From positions 1,426,001 to 1,490,000 of the forward strand of contig OZ241910.1 in assembly GCA_965203755.1 (NCBI GenBank): 64,000 bases of DNA, written 5' to 3'. The notes beneath the pieces were generated by a model. It made no database searches. It was not told where the DNA came from and worked only from the letters and a program-made list of their open reading frames with translations. Every line of letters begins with the position of its first letter. Positions within the stretch are counted from its first letter, which is position 1. The stretch comes from UBA6055 sp965203755 (GTDB taxonomy: Bacteria > Chloroflexota > Anaerolineae > Aggregatilineales > Phototrophicaceae). The position numbers were made by a program, and so were the translations under genes. Below are positions 26,348 to 36,393 of the stretch, in pieces.

Positions 26348-28573
26348 ATGGTATTGAACGCCTTTGACCATCAACCTGGCGCGACCGCGATGAACCAACT
26401 CAAAAATTGGACCAGCCTGCCCTTTCACTGGTTGCTGCCGCTGTTATTTTTCGGCATCGGCTTGAGCTACGTGTATGCTTCACCTCATTTTGAAGCATCC
26501 GATACCAGCGGACATGTGGGGGTGATCAAATGGATCGCGGATCATGGGACGTTGCCGGAGCAGTCCGCAAATCACGAGCATATTTATGGTCAGGAAGGCA
26601 GTCAACCACCACTCTATTATCTCTTGATGGCACCGATCTGGTCTTTGCTTGACACCTCTGATTTTGATGATTTCTATCGTCTCAACCCTCTGGTGATTGC
26701 TGGTCATCCCTTACGCCTGGGGAATCGCAATCATATATTCTACCAACAGCCATATCCACCCAATCTGACCGGCACATCCTTGACGCTGTACGCTATTCGG
26801 CTGTTCACCTTGGGGATGAGCGCAGTTACAGTCGCCGTCGTTTATCAAACGGCGCGAACGATCATGCCAGAATCGGTCGGATTCGCGGCGCTGGCAACCT
26901 CGCTGGCAGCGTTTAACCCGCAATTTCTGTTTATTAGCTCTTCTGTCAGCAATGATAATCTCGTGGCCATGCTGGTATCATTGATTGTGTGGCAAACGCT
27001 GGTTATGCTGCGAGATGGTTTTCAAACAAAACGCAGTCTGTTCTTGGCTATACTTGTCGCGCTGACGGCATTGGCAAAGCTAAATGGCTTGGTCATGCTG
27101 CCGATGGTCGCGCTGGCCGGCATTTGGCTTGCCTGGCGAACGCGCAATATACGCGGATTGATGATGCTGGTCGGGTCAATGCTCGGCTTTTGGCTTGTGA
27201 TTGCCGGCTGGTGGTATTCGCGTAACCTCCTGCTCTACGACGATCTCTTCGGCACTACAGCAATGCTTGATTTTTACGGTAGACGGCACACCACGTTAAA
27301 AAGACTCCTTTTAGAGGAGTTTGAGGGATTCCGTATTAGTTATTGGGGGCTGTTTGGCGGGTTCAGCATTCTTAGTCACAAGATCCACTATTATGCGATG
27401 GATGCATTGAGCTTGATGAGCGTTGCCGGTCTGCTCATCTATTTGGCAAAGAACCGCAGAAAGCGATTTGTGCTTACAGCATTCAGTTTTCTCGGTATCT
27501 TGCTAACGACGGGTATTGCAATGCTACTCTGGTGGACTCTGCAAACGACCGCTAGCACTGGGCGTCTGCTGTTCCCCTACATCGCATCCATCAGCATACT
27601 GATGGCCATGGGTTTATCCGCTCTGCGGATTCCGGTCTTGCTGATTACCCTGCCGATGATGGGATTCAGCTTGATTGCGCCATTCGTCTATATCATGCCC
27701 AACTATGATCATCCGCCGCAGGCTGCCCGACTGCCCGAGACCGCCGTTCATGCCTTTGCACAATGGGAAGACATCACGCTGATTGGCTATGAAGTTCCGC
27801 CATCGCGGCGCTGGAGCGGCGGCGATGAGATTCCGATTACACTCTATTGGCGTCCATTAGCGGCATCGGACACGCTGCAAGCCCTCTTCATCAGCCTGAT
27901 TGATTCGCAAGGAAATGCTCTTGCCACGCTGGATTCATTCCCGGGTTGGGGCGCCTTGCCGACAACCTGGTGGCAGGCAGACACCATTTATCGCGATGAC
28001 TACATCTTACAAATTCCCCATGATGCGGCAGGCTTCTCCACAGTGCAGCTGCACATCGGCTGGTATGATTATCCCGATGGGTCAGATATTCTGCCAATCC
28101 TGGAAAATGGTGAAAAAGCCCTAGCCTATACTATTCCAATCGGCGCTTATGTGAATTCCAATACCGATCAAACTCTCCTCTCTGATTCTGTATTGAATGG
28201 AACTGTGTTTGGCGATGCCATTCGACTGAATGCGTTTCGGTTTACCGAAGGCAGCAAGCTGGAATTGGAGTGGGAAGTTTTGCGGCCATTCTCCGGCGAT
28301 TGGCGCGTCTTCGCCTTTGTGCTGTCCGAACCCTATCAAAACAATGATACATTCAAGGTGCTTCTGCAAAAAGATGCTGCCCCCGCTGTTCCTGTTGGTT
28401 ACTTAAAGGTTGGGGAAATACTGCACACGACCCATAACTTTGTTGTGCCGGACGGTTTTTCCGGCGGCCATGGCGTTTATATCGGTTGGTATAATAACGA
28501 AGTTGGCGAACGTCTAGCAGTGCCCTATCCCGCCAGTATGCTCCCGCTAGAGGATATCACTTTTTCTGGATAA
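26348..28573 (+). CDS. Large GT39-like membrane glycosyltransferase protein
   Basis: A 741-residue protein with a first membrane helix near residues 27-45, a periplasmic loop with FEASDTSGHVG and QPPLYY (the latter typical of GT-C/DUF2142-like proteins), about ten further helices to residue 450 and a long beta-rich C-terminal domain outside. The loop and topology match sugar transferases that use lipid-linked donors. Two possible starts exist (26348 or 26390), and neither has a good ribosome binding site. Its base composition is more AT-rich than the 22649 gene, which hints at a separate origin. Confidence 0.7.
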   Translation: MVLNAFDHQPGATAMNQLKNWTSLPFHWLLPLLFFGIGLSYVYASPHFEASDTSGHVGVIKWIADHGTLPEQSANHEHIYGQEGSQPPLYYLLMAPIWSLLDTSDFDDFYRLNPLVIAGHPLRLGNRNHIFYQQPYPPNLTGTSLTLYAIRLFTLGMSAVTVAVVYQTARTIMPESVGFAALATSLAAFNPQFLFISSSVSNDNLVAMLVSLIVWQTLVMLRDGFQTKRSLFLAILVALTALAKLNGLVMLPMVALAGIWLAWRTRNIRGLMMLVGSMLGFWLVIAGWWYSRNLLLYDDLFGTTAMLDFYGRRHTTLKRLLLEEFEGFRISYWGLFGGFSILSHKIHYYAMDALSLMSVAGLLIYLAKNRRKRFVLTAFSFLGILLTTGIAMLLWWTLQTTASTGRLLFPYIASISILMAMGLSALRIPVLLITLPMMGFSLIAPFVYIMPNYDHPPQAARLPETAVHAFAQWEDITLIGYEVPPSRRWSGGDEIPITLYWRPLAASDTLQALFISLIDSQGNALATLDSFPGWGALPTTWWQADTIYRDDYILQIPHDAAGFSTVQLHIGWYDYPDGSDILPILENGEKALAYTIPIGAYVNSNTDQTLLSDSVLNGTVFGDAIRLNAFRFTEGSKLELEWEVLRPFSGDWRVFAFVLSEPYQNNDTFKVLLQKDAAPAVPVGYLKVGEILHTTHNFVVPDGFSGGHGVYIGWYNNEVGERLAVPYPASMLPLEDITFSG

Positions 28574-28618
28574 TATGCGTAAGAAACCGGCCGCGAAGCA
28601 CATCCTAAAAACGAGCGA

Positions 28619-28647
28619 TTGACAAATTCAGCGAATACCAGTATGCT
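28619..28647 (+). promoter_or_regulatory. Sigma-70 promoter of the cysteine leader-cysteine synthase unit
   Basis: A consensus -35 TTGACA (28619-28624) is followed after 17 bases by TATGCT (28642-28647). Transcription should begin near 28654, about 26 bases before the leader ATG and some 240 bases before the cysteine synthase start. Confidence 0.72.
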
Positions 28648-28679
28648 TCTGTTAGCGTAACAGGACTCTGGAGACCTAA

Positions 28680-28742
28680 ATGTTTGACCTGTTTTGCTGT
28701 TGCTGCTGTCATAAGATGGGATGGGAGACCTTAGCCGCTTAG
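28680..28742 (+). CDS. Poly-cysteine leader peptide (20 residues)
   Basis: The frame encodes MFDLFCCCCCHKMGWETLAA and stops with TAG. Five Cys codons in a row (28695-28709) lie inside it, and GGAG sits six bases before its ATG. It lies between a strong promoter and the cysteine synthase gene. The Cys codons overlap the left arm of a possible stem: GCTGT at 28696-28700 and 28705-28709 can pair with ACAGC at 28755-28759 and 28747-28751. Poly-cysteine leader ORFs are known in mycobacteria as cysteine-responsive attenuators. Here the expected role is to sense charged tRNA-Cys by ribosome stalling; that role is inferred from sequence only. Confidence 0.8.
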   Translation: MFDLFCCCCCHKMGWETLAA

Positions 28743-28778
28743 GATAACAGCCACACAGCGCATCGACTGGACAATCTC

Positions 28779-28857
28779 AAGTCAACTGGCATGCAAGCGA
28801 GCTTAGGCGCCTGATTTCGGGAGCCGCCGCGGCGCTGTGATGTCAGTTGACTTTTTT
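28779..28857 (+). terminator. Attenuator-type terminator before the cysteine synthase gene
   Basis: AAGTCAACTG (28779-28788) pairs perfectly with CAGTTGACTT (28844-28853), and the run of six T residues (28852-28857) completes the pattern. The 55-base interior is GC-rich and can form further short stems. It lies after the poly-Cys leader and 37 bases before the cysteine synthase start, so it would abort transcription when the leader is translated without stalling. An opposing antiterminator is only weakly visible (GCAT 28760-28763 with ATGC 28791-28794). Confidence 0.65.
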
Positions 28858-28894
28858 GTTGAATCATGCCGGCATGGCAAATACAGAGGACGCA

Positions 28895-29841
<947 letters not shown>

Positions 29842-29845
<4 letters not shown>

Positions 29846-30264
29846 CCGCGTTCGTAGGGGATGATTTGGTCCCATTCATCGGCCGTCGAACGGGCGACAA
29901 AAGCCACCACCGGCGCGGTATCGCTCATGTTAAAGACTTCATGCGGCACCCCGGGTTCAATGAAGATGAAATCGCCAGCCTCGTTGTTGACCGCTTGTTT
30001 GCAGCCGTCGCCATATTCATGCCGCACTTTGCCTTCAAGGATATACAGCATGACCTCAAAATCGACATGAATATGGGCATAGGCGACGCCGCCCGGTGGA
30101 ATCGTGGCGATATTGATGGACAGCCCTTTGGCATTGACATTTTTGCCGGACAGTCCGGTTTTGTAATGGATGCCATTCCAATCGCGCCGTCGTCCGCCGC
30201 CGCGCAAAACACTGATGCCATCATCGCCCTCGACCAGCAGTTTCAAGTCCACTTGCTCGCCCAT
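29842..30264 (-). CDS. Cupin domain protein
   Basis: A 140-residue single-domain cupin. The first motif is seen as HIHVDFEVMLYILEGKVRHEYGDG (split here by its length: key residues H, H, E and G) and the second as GDFIFIEPGVPHEVFNMSD, so the metal-binding His and Glu residues are in place. It could be a small dioxygenase, isomerase or sensor. The start at 30264 follows GGGAG. It is convergent with the cysteine synthase gene, overlapping by four bases at the ends, and divergent from mogA. Confidence 0.84.
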
Positions 30265-30295
30265 TATCCAATTCTCCCGCTTACTATTTTGCCAG

Positions 30296-30324
30296 AGTAT
30301 AGCTAACATAAGGCCAACAGCCAA
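30296..30324 (-). promoter_or_regulatory. Sigma-70-like promoter for the cupin gene
   Basis: On the minus strand TTGGCT (30324-30319) and TATACT (30301-30296) are 17 bases apart, giving a start near 30289 and a leader of about 25 bases before the cupin start at 30264. Confidence 0.5.
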
Positions 30325-30341
30325 TCCATAAGGGGGCTAAG

Positions 30342-30872
30342 ATGAGCGCCAAAATCGGCATTCTGACCGTATCCGACCGCGCCTTTCGCGGCATCTATGA
30401 AGATCGGGGCGGGCCGGCGATTCACGAGTACCTGACGGAAGTTCTCACCAGCCCGTGGCAAGCCATCGCCAGGGTGACGCCGGATGAGTTTGACCAGATT
30501 GAACAGGCTTTGATTGACATGATTGACCGCCAGGGATGCAGTCTGGTCGTGACCACTGGCGGCACCGGCCCAGCGCTTCGGGATATTACGCCCGATGTCA
30601 CCGCCGCCGTCTGCCAGAAGATGATGCCCGGCTTTGGCGAACTCATGCGGGCGGTCTCGCTGGAAGTCGTCCCCACAGCCATTCTGTCGCGCCAGACGGC
30701 CGGGATTCGCGGCCAGGGGCTGATTGTGAACCTGCCCGGCAAGCCCAGCGCCATCCGCGACTGCATGGATGCGGTTATGCCGGCGATTCCCTATTGCATT
30801 GACCTGATTGAAGGCGCGTATCTGACGACGGACGAGCGCAAAATCGCCGCTTTTCGGCCGAAGCAGAAGTAG
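30342..30872 (+). CDS. mogA: Molybdopterin adenylyltransferase/MoaB-like protein
   Basis: MogA adenylylates molybdopterin before molybdenum insertion in cofactor synthesis. The 176-residue length and the motifs VSDRAFRG, TTGGTGPALRD, TPDVT and NLPGKPSAI are those of the MogA/MoaB family. TGGTG binds the pterin phosphate. No other moa or moe gene is near, so molybdoenzymes are probably encoded elsewhere. GGGGG lies upstream of the start. The distinction between MogA and MoaB cannot be made with certainty from motifs alone. Confidence 0.87.
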   Translation: MSAKIGILTVSDRAFRGIYEDRGGPAIHEYLTEVLTSPWQAIARVTPDEFDQIEQALIDMIDRQGCSLVVTTGGTGPALRDITPDVTAAVCQKMMPGFGELMRAVSLEVVPTAILSRQTAGIRGQGLIVNLPGKPSAIRDCMDAVMPAIPYCIDLIEGAYLTTDERKIAAFRPKQK

Positions 30873-31035
30873 CTTGCCATAACTCTGGCCCTTCAATGAC
30901 TGACCTTGAAATGTCCTCGTCATAGAGCAGCGGGACCGCCAGAACAGAAACGCAAATGAGCGGCGCAAACAACGCCAGGATGACCAGCGCGATGCCGAGC
31001 GCGGCCATCCGTTTTTGTTTCATCCCCGTCATCAC
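30775..31035 (-). CDS. Possible small membrane protein, or gene remnant
   Basis: An 86-residue frame whose first 40 residues contain a basic start (MKQKR) and one clear membrane helix (MAALGIALVILALFAPLICV), followed by a polar tail. Its last 98 bases run antisense through the end of mogA, so the tail may be accidental and the gene may be a truncated remnant. No ribosome binding site is obvious. The rest of the 30873-31225 gap holds nothing else that I can support. Confidence 0.3.
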   Translation of the reverse strand: MMTGMKQKRMAALGIALVILALFAPLICVSVLAVPLLYDEDISRSVIEGPELWQATSASAEKRRFCARPSSDTRLQSGQCNRESPA

Positions 31036-31225
31036 AGATTGTTCCTAAGTCTAACGCTGCCTTATTTTCAGTTTTCTGCCAATATGGTTGTGTCCCCAAA
31101 TGGCAGTATTACTGAAGAGATTCACTGCGACCTGCAAGAAAAACACGAAGCCTTGAACTGCCTGATGACGAGCGAAAAGATAAGATTGATTGACGTTTTC
31201 CTCTGCGTCCTTGCGGCACAAAACG

Positions 31226-32401
31226 CTAATCCAGCCGCTGCCAGCCGCCATCGGCCAGAATCTCGCCAATAGCTGCCATTGCCTGCACAATTTCCTCATC
31301 GGTGTTATAGAAATGGGGCGCCATCCGAATGCCGGCATTGGGGCGATAGTCAATTTTGATGCCGCGCGCCAGCATCTCGCACGAGACCTCATAAGCATGG
31401 GGCGGATTGACCGTTACCGTTCCCGCCCGCGCCGCCGGGTCGCGCGGCGACGCCACCTCATAGCCGGCCGCGTCAGCTAGATCAACAATCAGACTGGTCT
31501 GGCGCATCGACTTTTGGCGAATGGCAGCCACGCCGATTTCAGCCACAATATCGACGCCCGGCTGAACCGCATGGAGCGAGGCAATGCCCGGCGTGCCGTT
31601 CATCAGGCGATAAGCGTCGGTACGCAGTTCCAGGTTTTCGACATCAAAGGCAAAAGGCGACTGATGGGCAAACCAGCCGGTTACCTTGGGTTCCAACGAT
31701 GGCAGCAGGTCAGGACGCACATACATAAACACGCCGCCCGGCCCGCCGCAGAGCCACTTGAGCGTGCCGCCGATATAATAATCGGCGTTCATCGCGCCCA
31801 CATCGACCGGAATCACGCCAACGCTGTGATAGCCGTTGAAGACCACCTGGGCGCCGACGCTTTGCGCTTTGTCGACGATGGCTTTGGCTGGCATGATATA
31901 GGCGCTGCGGAACAAAACATGCGATACGCTCACCAGGCGCGTCCGTTCGTCGATGGCATCCAGCAGTTCATCGGTGTCAATCGCGATGCCGTCCGGTGAT
32001 TTGACGCAGTGAACCCGCATATCATCGGGCAGCCAGCGGCGCAGGACATAAATGTCGCTGGGGAAATCCATGTCGGTGATGACGACCTTATTCCGCCGGC
32101 TGTCGCTGAAGTCCATGCCGCCGAAGAGGATGCTGTTGGCGATGCTGGCGTTTTGATGCACCAGCACCGTATCTTTGGCGGCGCCCATCAAGGGAGCGAT
32201 TTTGCCGCCGACCGTCTGCGGCAGTTCAAACCAGCCCATACCCCAAGCCGACACCCCATGCTCGCCCCAAGTGTCGGCATAAAACTGGAGGCTGTCATAG
32301 ACTTTGCGCGGCATAGCCCCCAAGGAGTTGCTGATCAGATAATTGCAGCGCTCCAAAATCGGGAACTCGCCGCGCCATTGCAATAATTTGTCGCTGGACA
32401 T
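31226..32401 (-). CDS. Class V aminotransferase (kynureninase-like)
   Basis: A 391-residue PLP fold type I enzyme. GGTLKWLCGGPGGVF contains the Schiff-base lysine and matches the kynureninase-type motif; HVLFRSAYIMP and FNGYHSVG (PLP-binding side) are also typical. Kynureninase itself cleaves kynurenine; related members act on cysteine or other amino acids, so the substrate is open. The start at 32401 is chosen because the sequence becomes family-like there, while the 46 residues further upstream overlap the neighbouring gene. It follows the nucleoside hydrolase gene on the same strand. Confidence 0.8.
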   Translation of the reverse strand: MSSDKLLQWRGEFPILERCNYLISNSLGAMPRKVYDSLQFYADTWGEHGVSAWGMGWFELPQTVGGKIAPLMGAAKDTVLVHQNASIANSILFGGMDFSDSRRNKVVITDMDFPSDIYVLRRWLPDDMRVHCVKSPDGIAIDTDELLDAIDERTRLVSVSHVLFRSAYIMPAKAIVDKAQSVGAQVVFNGYHSVGVIPVDVGAMNADYYIGGTLKWLCGGPGGVFMYVRPDLLPSLEPKVTGWFAHQSPFAFDVENLELRTDAYRLMNGTPGIASLHAVQPGVDIVAEIGVAAIRQKSMRQTSLIVDLADAAGYEVASPRDPAARAGTVTVNPPHAYEVSCEMLARGIKIDYRPNAGIRMAPHFYNTDEEIVQAMAAIGEILADGGWQRLD

Positions 32402-32438
32402 GGGTTTGCTTTCTGCGTTTATCCGCGCAAGCCACTGT

Positions 32439-33374
32439 TTAGCGTTCTTGGGTCTGCCTGATTTTGGTGAACAGATCGCGGAAGATTGGATCGCGATGGA
32501 CATAGTTCGCCACCCGCACCAGATGGCGCGATGGGTCAACGCTCCAGGTGACCTGATCGGTCAGCAGCGGACTGTGCGTCAAATAGCTCGGCACCCAGTC
32601 GGGGTTAATCAGCCAGGCGATGGTCGAGATGTCCCAGATGACGCTTGAGGCGGCAAAGGAATTGGGGCGATAGTCCTTGAATATCGCACAGAGATAATCG
32701 CCGACCGGGCTAATGCCGCCGATACAGGCGGTCAGTTCCGCCAGGGTCGTCAGCAGATGCGATGTGACGCCCAGACAGGGGACAATCACAAAGGGCGCCC
32801 CGCTGTCAAGCACAACCTGCGCCGCCGGCACATCCTGCTGCAAATTAAATTCTCGAGTATGAGGCCAGTTCAGGTGATGCCCGCCCAGCCAGACCACCAC
32901 GATTTTTCGGATGATTTCCGGCGCCAGCAGCATGGCTGAAGCCACATTGGTAATCGCCCCAATCGCAACCACATACAGCGGGTCATCATCGGGGCTGGCC
33001 AAGGCCTTGTCAATCAAATCGCGGACGGCTTCATTGTCCTGCGGCTGACGCTGCGCCGAAAGATAATCGCTTGAACCGCGATAGGCAAAGCCATCCGCCG
33101 ACAGCCCAAGAAACGCCAGCAGCCGCAAAATTTCCTGATAGCTAAGCTCCATGCCCTCGCCCGGGCTTGCCGAACGGCTGTTGTGGAAGGGCGCGGCGTA
33201 GACCGCCTCGACCGAAAGCTGTTCCGGCGAAAGCAAGGCATAGGTCACGGCAAACTGGTCATCAATCTCGTTGTACGTATCCGTATCCAAGACCAGACGC
33301 AGCCTGCGACCGGGGTGCTGCAAGCGGTCGAGGCGCGTCTGCTGGCTCAATTTGGGAAATGCTGTCATTGGCAT
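32439..33374 (-). CDS. Nucleoside hydrolase family protein
   Basis: A 311-residue protein with the calcium-binding start LDTDTYNEIDDQFA (a variant of DTDPGxDDA), then AIGAITNVASAM and WLGGHH, which match the inosine-uridine hydrolase fold. Near residue 253 WDISTIAWLINP corresponds to the late acid that binds ribose. It should hydrolyse N-glycosidic bonds of nucleosides or a related ribosyl compound. It sits between the kynureninase-like gene and a binding-protein gene on the same strand, and may share their transcript. Confidence 0.84.
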   Translation of the reverse strand: MPMTAFPKLSQQTRLDRLQHPGRRLRLVLDTDTYNEIDDQFAVTYALLSPEQLSVEAVYAAPFHNSRSASPGEGMELSYQEILRLLAFLGLSADGFAYRGSSDYLSAQRQPQDNEAVRDLIDKALASPDDDPLYVVAIGAITNVASAMLLAPEIIRKIVVVWLGGHHLNWPHTREFNLQQDVPAAQVVLDSGAPFVIVPCLGVTSHLLTTLAELTACIGGISPVGDYLCAIFKDYRPNSFAASSVIWDISTIAWLINPDWVPSYLTHSPLLTDQVTWSVDPSRHLVRVANYVHRDPIFRDLFTKIRQTQER

Positions 33375-33381
33375 AAATCAA

Positions 33382-34716
33382 TCAGGGCGATGTCCCTGGC
33401 ATGATATAGGATGTGCCGTGCGTCTGATAGGTTTCGGGATAGATGACGGCGGCATCCAGCGAGCTTTGCCCTGGATCGAAGTACTGCATCACGGTCACAA
33501 TCGGATTGGGCCACTGATGCCACATATAAGCGGGCGTGCCCTCTGGCAGTTCGGGATTGTGGCTGCCATAGGCAAAGTAGTAACGCCCCTGTGAAAATTC
33601 GACATCGCTGACCTCAATGGCGGCGGCGATGGCATCCGGGTCGGTATAAGTGCCGGCGCGTTCCATGGCATCCGCCATCAAGCGAACGGCATCATAGGGT
33701 TCCATGGCGAAACTGGGCGCAACATCGCCAAATGCCTCTTCATGCTTGGCGTTTAGCGCGGCGCCGATGTCATTGAAGAGCGAGGGGATGATGCCCACGC
33801 GCTCAAAGGCGCAGTAATTGCCATCGGGGGTGTTCGCCCAGAACTGTTCCGACTGCAATGCCAGGTAGCCGGCAATGCAAATCGTGTCTTCATTCGGCGC
33901 AATGCCAAGTTCAGCCATCTGCTGATTGAGGTTGAGGGATGTTTCGCCGGTGACCACCAGCCGAATGGCATCCGGCGCTTGCGGCCGCGCCAGAATCCGG
34001 CTTAGGATAGGAACAAAATCTTCCGTGCCCAGTTCCACATCGAATTGTTCAATGCTTACGCCTTCCGCTTCCAGACGCCCGCGCATGTCGGCTGCCGCCG
34101 GCTGACCATAGTCGGTATTCTCGACAATCAGGATGACATCTTTGACGCCGAGCGCGAGCAGCCAGTCAGAGGCAACCGAATTCACCATCGAGGTAGACGG
34201 CGAGATGCGGAAGATATAATCGACTCCATCCTCGATCCGCGGCGGCGCGCCCTCAAATTCCTGAATGCCGTTGGCAGTGATATTGTCGTTCCAGGGACCG
34301 GCGACAATGGTCGGGATGCGATGCTCTTGCAGGACGCCCATCGTCGCCAAGCCAACCGCGCTGTGATACATGCCGACCACGCCATGAACCCCATTTTCCA
34401 AAATCAGCCGTTCCACAACCGCCTGCCCTCGTTCTGAAGTCCCTTCGGAATCGCCGGTAATCACATCCAGACGGTGATTGACGCCGTCGATTTCGACGCC
34501 GCATTCGGCATTGACATCAGCCGCCGCCTGACCAAAAGCCCAATCTATGACGACGCCAGCCGCCGTCGAGCCGGGCGGTGACAAGGGCGCAAGGCCGCCT
34601 AGGAGAATCGTCTCGTCGGCGAACTCGCAATGACCATCGGCTTGGATAACGCTCGCCGACATAAGCCCCATCAGTACAAAAACAAACACGATTAGAACCA
34701 GTGATTTCTCTCTCAC
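33382..34716 (-). CDS. ABC transporter substrate-binding protein, paralogue of 10725-12065
   Basis: A 444-residue Leu/Ile/Val-type binding protein with a signal peptide (MREKSLVLIVFVFVLMGLMS, then IQADG). It is very close to the protein at 10725: shared stretches include NHRLDVITGDSEG, ENTDYG and the C-terminal tail MWHQWP. Differences lie around the ligand pocket (for example GMYHSAVG against GVYHSAVG). The start is a GTG with AGGG six bases upstream. No permease genes are near. It sits directly upstream of the nucleoside hydrolase gene, eight bases apart, so a nucleoside or base ligand is possible but unproven. Confidence 0.87.
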   Translation of the reverse strand: MREKSLVLIVFVFVLMGLMSASVIQADGHCEFADETILLGGLAPLSPPGSTAAGVVIDWAFGQAAADVNAECGVEIDGVNHRLDVITGDSEGTSERGQAVVERLILENGVHGVVGMYHSAVGLATMGVLQEHRIPTIVAGPWNDNITANGIQEFEGAPPRIEDGVDYIFRISPSTSMVNSVASDWLLALGVKDVILIVENTDYGQPAAADMRGRLEAEGVSIEQFDVELGTEDFVPILSRILARPQAPDAIRLVVTGETSLNLNQQMAELGIAPNEDTICIAGYLALQSEQFWANTPDGNYCAFERVGIIPSLFNDIGAALNAKHEEAFGDVAPSFAMEPYDAVRLMADAMERAGTYTDPDAIAAAIEVSDVEFSQGRYYFAYGSHNPELPEGTPAYMWHQWPNPIVTVMQYFDPGQSSLDAAVIYPETYQTHGTSYIMPGTSP

Positions 34717-34874
34717 GTTGTCCCTCTCTAAAGCTATTTATCCGATGTCATCCAGTCTAACACAAATTAAGAACAGCTGCCATACAAAAACGAAGTTTGG
34801 ATCTGCCTTCAAGCCTGACAGGCGCTCACCGTTTCCAGTATACTATGGATAAAGTTCCGAGCAAGCAGAAGACC

Positions 34875-35432
34875 ATGCCGCGTTTATTTGTCGCCATTGA
34901 TTTGCCCGCCAGCGCCAAAGACCAGCTTCTTCGCCTGCGGCGGGACGATTTGCCGCCGGCGCGCTGGTCGCGGCGAGAGGCGCTGCATCTAACGCTGCAC
35001 TTCATCGGCGGCGTTCCCGAAGCCGTGGCCAATGCCTATGAAAAAATCCTGCGCCAGGTAGATGCGCCCGCCTTTGCATTGCGGCTTGCCGGCGTCGGGC
35101 AGTTCCCAATAGAAGCGCGGCCGAAAATCATCTGGGCCGGGGTCGAAAACACACCGGCGTTACGCGCCCTGCACGAAGCCGTCGGTCAGGCATTGGCAGC
35201 GGAGGGTTTCAAGCGCGAGCCGCGGCGCTATCATCCGCACATCACCTTGATGCGCTTTCGCAAACCCTTGCGGCGCGGCCTTGCCAGCGCTTGGATCAAG
35301 CGGCATATCGACTTTGATGCCGAAGTCCTGTCGGTAACGCAGTTTGTCCTGTACGAAAGCGAGTTGACCGCCGGCGGGGCAGTCTATACCCAGCGGCAGG
35401 TTTATGACCTGCGCCCGACAGCTGAATCATAA
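34875..35432 (+). CDS. thpR: RNA 2',3'-cyclic phosphodiesterase (2'-5' RNA ligase family)
   Basis: A 185-residue member of the 2H phosphoesterase family. The two catalytic HxTx motifs are LHLTLHFIG (first) and HPHITLMRF (second). ThpR opens 2',3'-cyclic phosphates on RNA ends. The start at 34875 gives the usual MRLFVAIDLP-like beginning (here MPRLFVAIDLP); an ATG ten codons upstream (34845) cannot be ruled out. It stands alone, divergent from the binding-protein gene. Confidence 0.9.
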   Translation: MPRLFVAIDLPASAKDQLLRLRRDDLPPARWSRREALHLTLHFIGGVPEAVANAYEKILRQVDAPAFALRLAGVGQFPIEARPKIIWAGVENTPALRALHEAVGQALAAEGFKREPRRYHPHITLMRFRKPLRRGLASAWIKRHIDFDAEVLSVTQFVLYESELTAGGAVYTQRQVYDLRPTAES

Positions 35433-35543
35433 AACCTTGCGCGGGTCAAGCGATGCGCCCGGCAGCAAAATCAGCAGACAGGCTTGATTAGTCGGCATTA
35501 TGGTGATGATTGCCAGCCAAAGCGAGCGACTCGCTTATCGGTC

Positions 35544-35573
35544 TTGGGAAAATGGGGGCGCCAACGTTATAAT
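35544..35573 (+). promoter_or_regulatory. Sigma-70-like promoter for the HpcH aldolase gene
   Basis: TTGGGA (35544-35549) and consensus TATAAT (35568-35573) are 18 bases apart. Transcription near 35580 would leave a leader of about 30 bases before the start at 35611. Confidence 0.5.
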
Positions 35574-35610
35574 TCAGATACTTTATTGAATACGATAGAA
35601 AGAGTCGCTC

Positions 35611-36378
35611 ATGCGCGAAAATCGAGTCCGCAGCCTGTGGGCAGCGGGAAAACCGGTATTAAACGGCTGGCTGCACATCTCCAGCACCTGGTCAGCCGAG
35701 GTGATGGCGAATCAGGGCTGGGACAGCTTGGTGGTCGATATGCAGCATGGCATGATGGGGATGGGGACGGCGATTCAAATGCTGCAAGCCATCTCGACTA
35801 CCGATACTGTGCCGATGGCGCGCGTCAGCTGGAACGCGCCGGGGGATATGATGCGGCTGCTGGACGCTGGCGCTTATGGCATCATCTGCCCGATGATTGA
35901 CAGCCGCGAGCAATGCGAAGCCTTTGTCGGCGCCTGCCGTTATCCGCCATTGGGCTATCGCAGTTTGGGCCCGACGCGGGCGCGGGTTTATGGCGGCGCC
36001 GATTATGCCGACCATGCCAATGACGCCATCATCACCTTCGCCATGATTGAAACGCAGGCCGGCTTTGACCGCCGCGACGAGATTATGAGCGTGGCTGGGC
36101 TGGACGGGGTATTTGTCGGCATTGGCGACCTGCGCTTGAGCATGACCGGCCAAGCCGGCTTCGATTCATCCGATGCGACCGTCGGCGATGCGCTGGATGC
36201 CATACTCGAATCGGCGCAGCGGCATGGGCTTCAAGCCGGGCTCTTCGCCGCCGATACCGTCCATGCCCTCGAAATGGCGCAGCGCGGCTATCAGTTCATC
36301 ACGGTGATGACCGACACCACCATTCTTGGCGCCGCCGCAACGGATATCATTCAAACGATGCGCGCCGGATTGGATTAA
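35611..36378 (+). CDS. HpcH/HpaI-type aldolase
   Basis: A 255-residue class II pyruvate aldolase of the HpcH/citrate lyase fold. VVDMQHG near residue 42 and MARVSWN provide the catalytic His/Arg region; MIETQAGF holds the metal-binding Glu and GVFVGIGDLRLS the Asp. Such enzymes reversibly cleave 4-hydroxy-2-oxo acids to pyruvate and an aldehyde. The TrmH gene starts 15 bases later on the same strand. The natural substrate cannot be told from sequence. Confidence 0.87.
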   Translation: MRENRVRSLWAAGKPVLNGWLHISSTWSAEVMANQGWDSLVVDMQHGMMGMGTAIQMLQAISTTDTVPMARVSWNAPGDMMRLLDAGAYGIICPMIDSREQCEAFVGACRYPPLGYRSLGPTRARVYGGADYADHANDAIITFAMIETQAGFDRRDEIMSVAGLDGVFVGIGDLRLSMTGQAGFDSSDATVGDALDAILESAQRHGLQAGLFAADTVHALEMAQRGYQFITVMTDTTILGAAATDIIQTMRAGLD

Positions 36379-36393
36379 GGCAAGCGGGGACGA

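Noticed and set aside
28801..28840. T-box riboswitch before cysM
   Set aside because: GGGAGCCGCCGCGG resembles the T-box antiterminator sequence in part, but the TGGN that pairs with the tRNA end is absent and no specifier stem was found. The translated poly-Cys leader explains the region better.
35433..35520. Short minus-strand frame ending in LDPRKVL, reminiscent of ABC permease C-termini
   Set aside because: Only about 23 codons, no neighbouring transporter gene and no upstream coding signal; chance similarity is likely.
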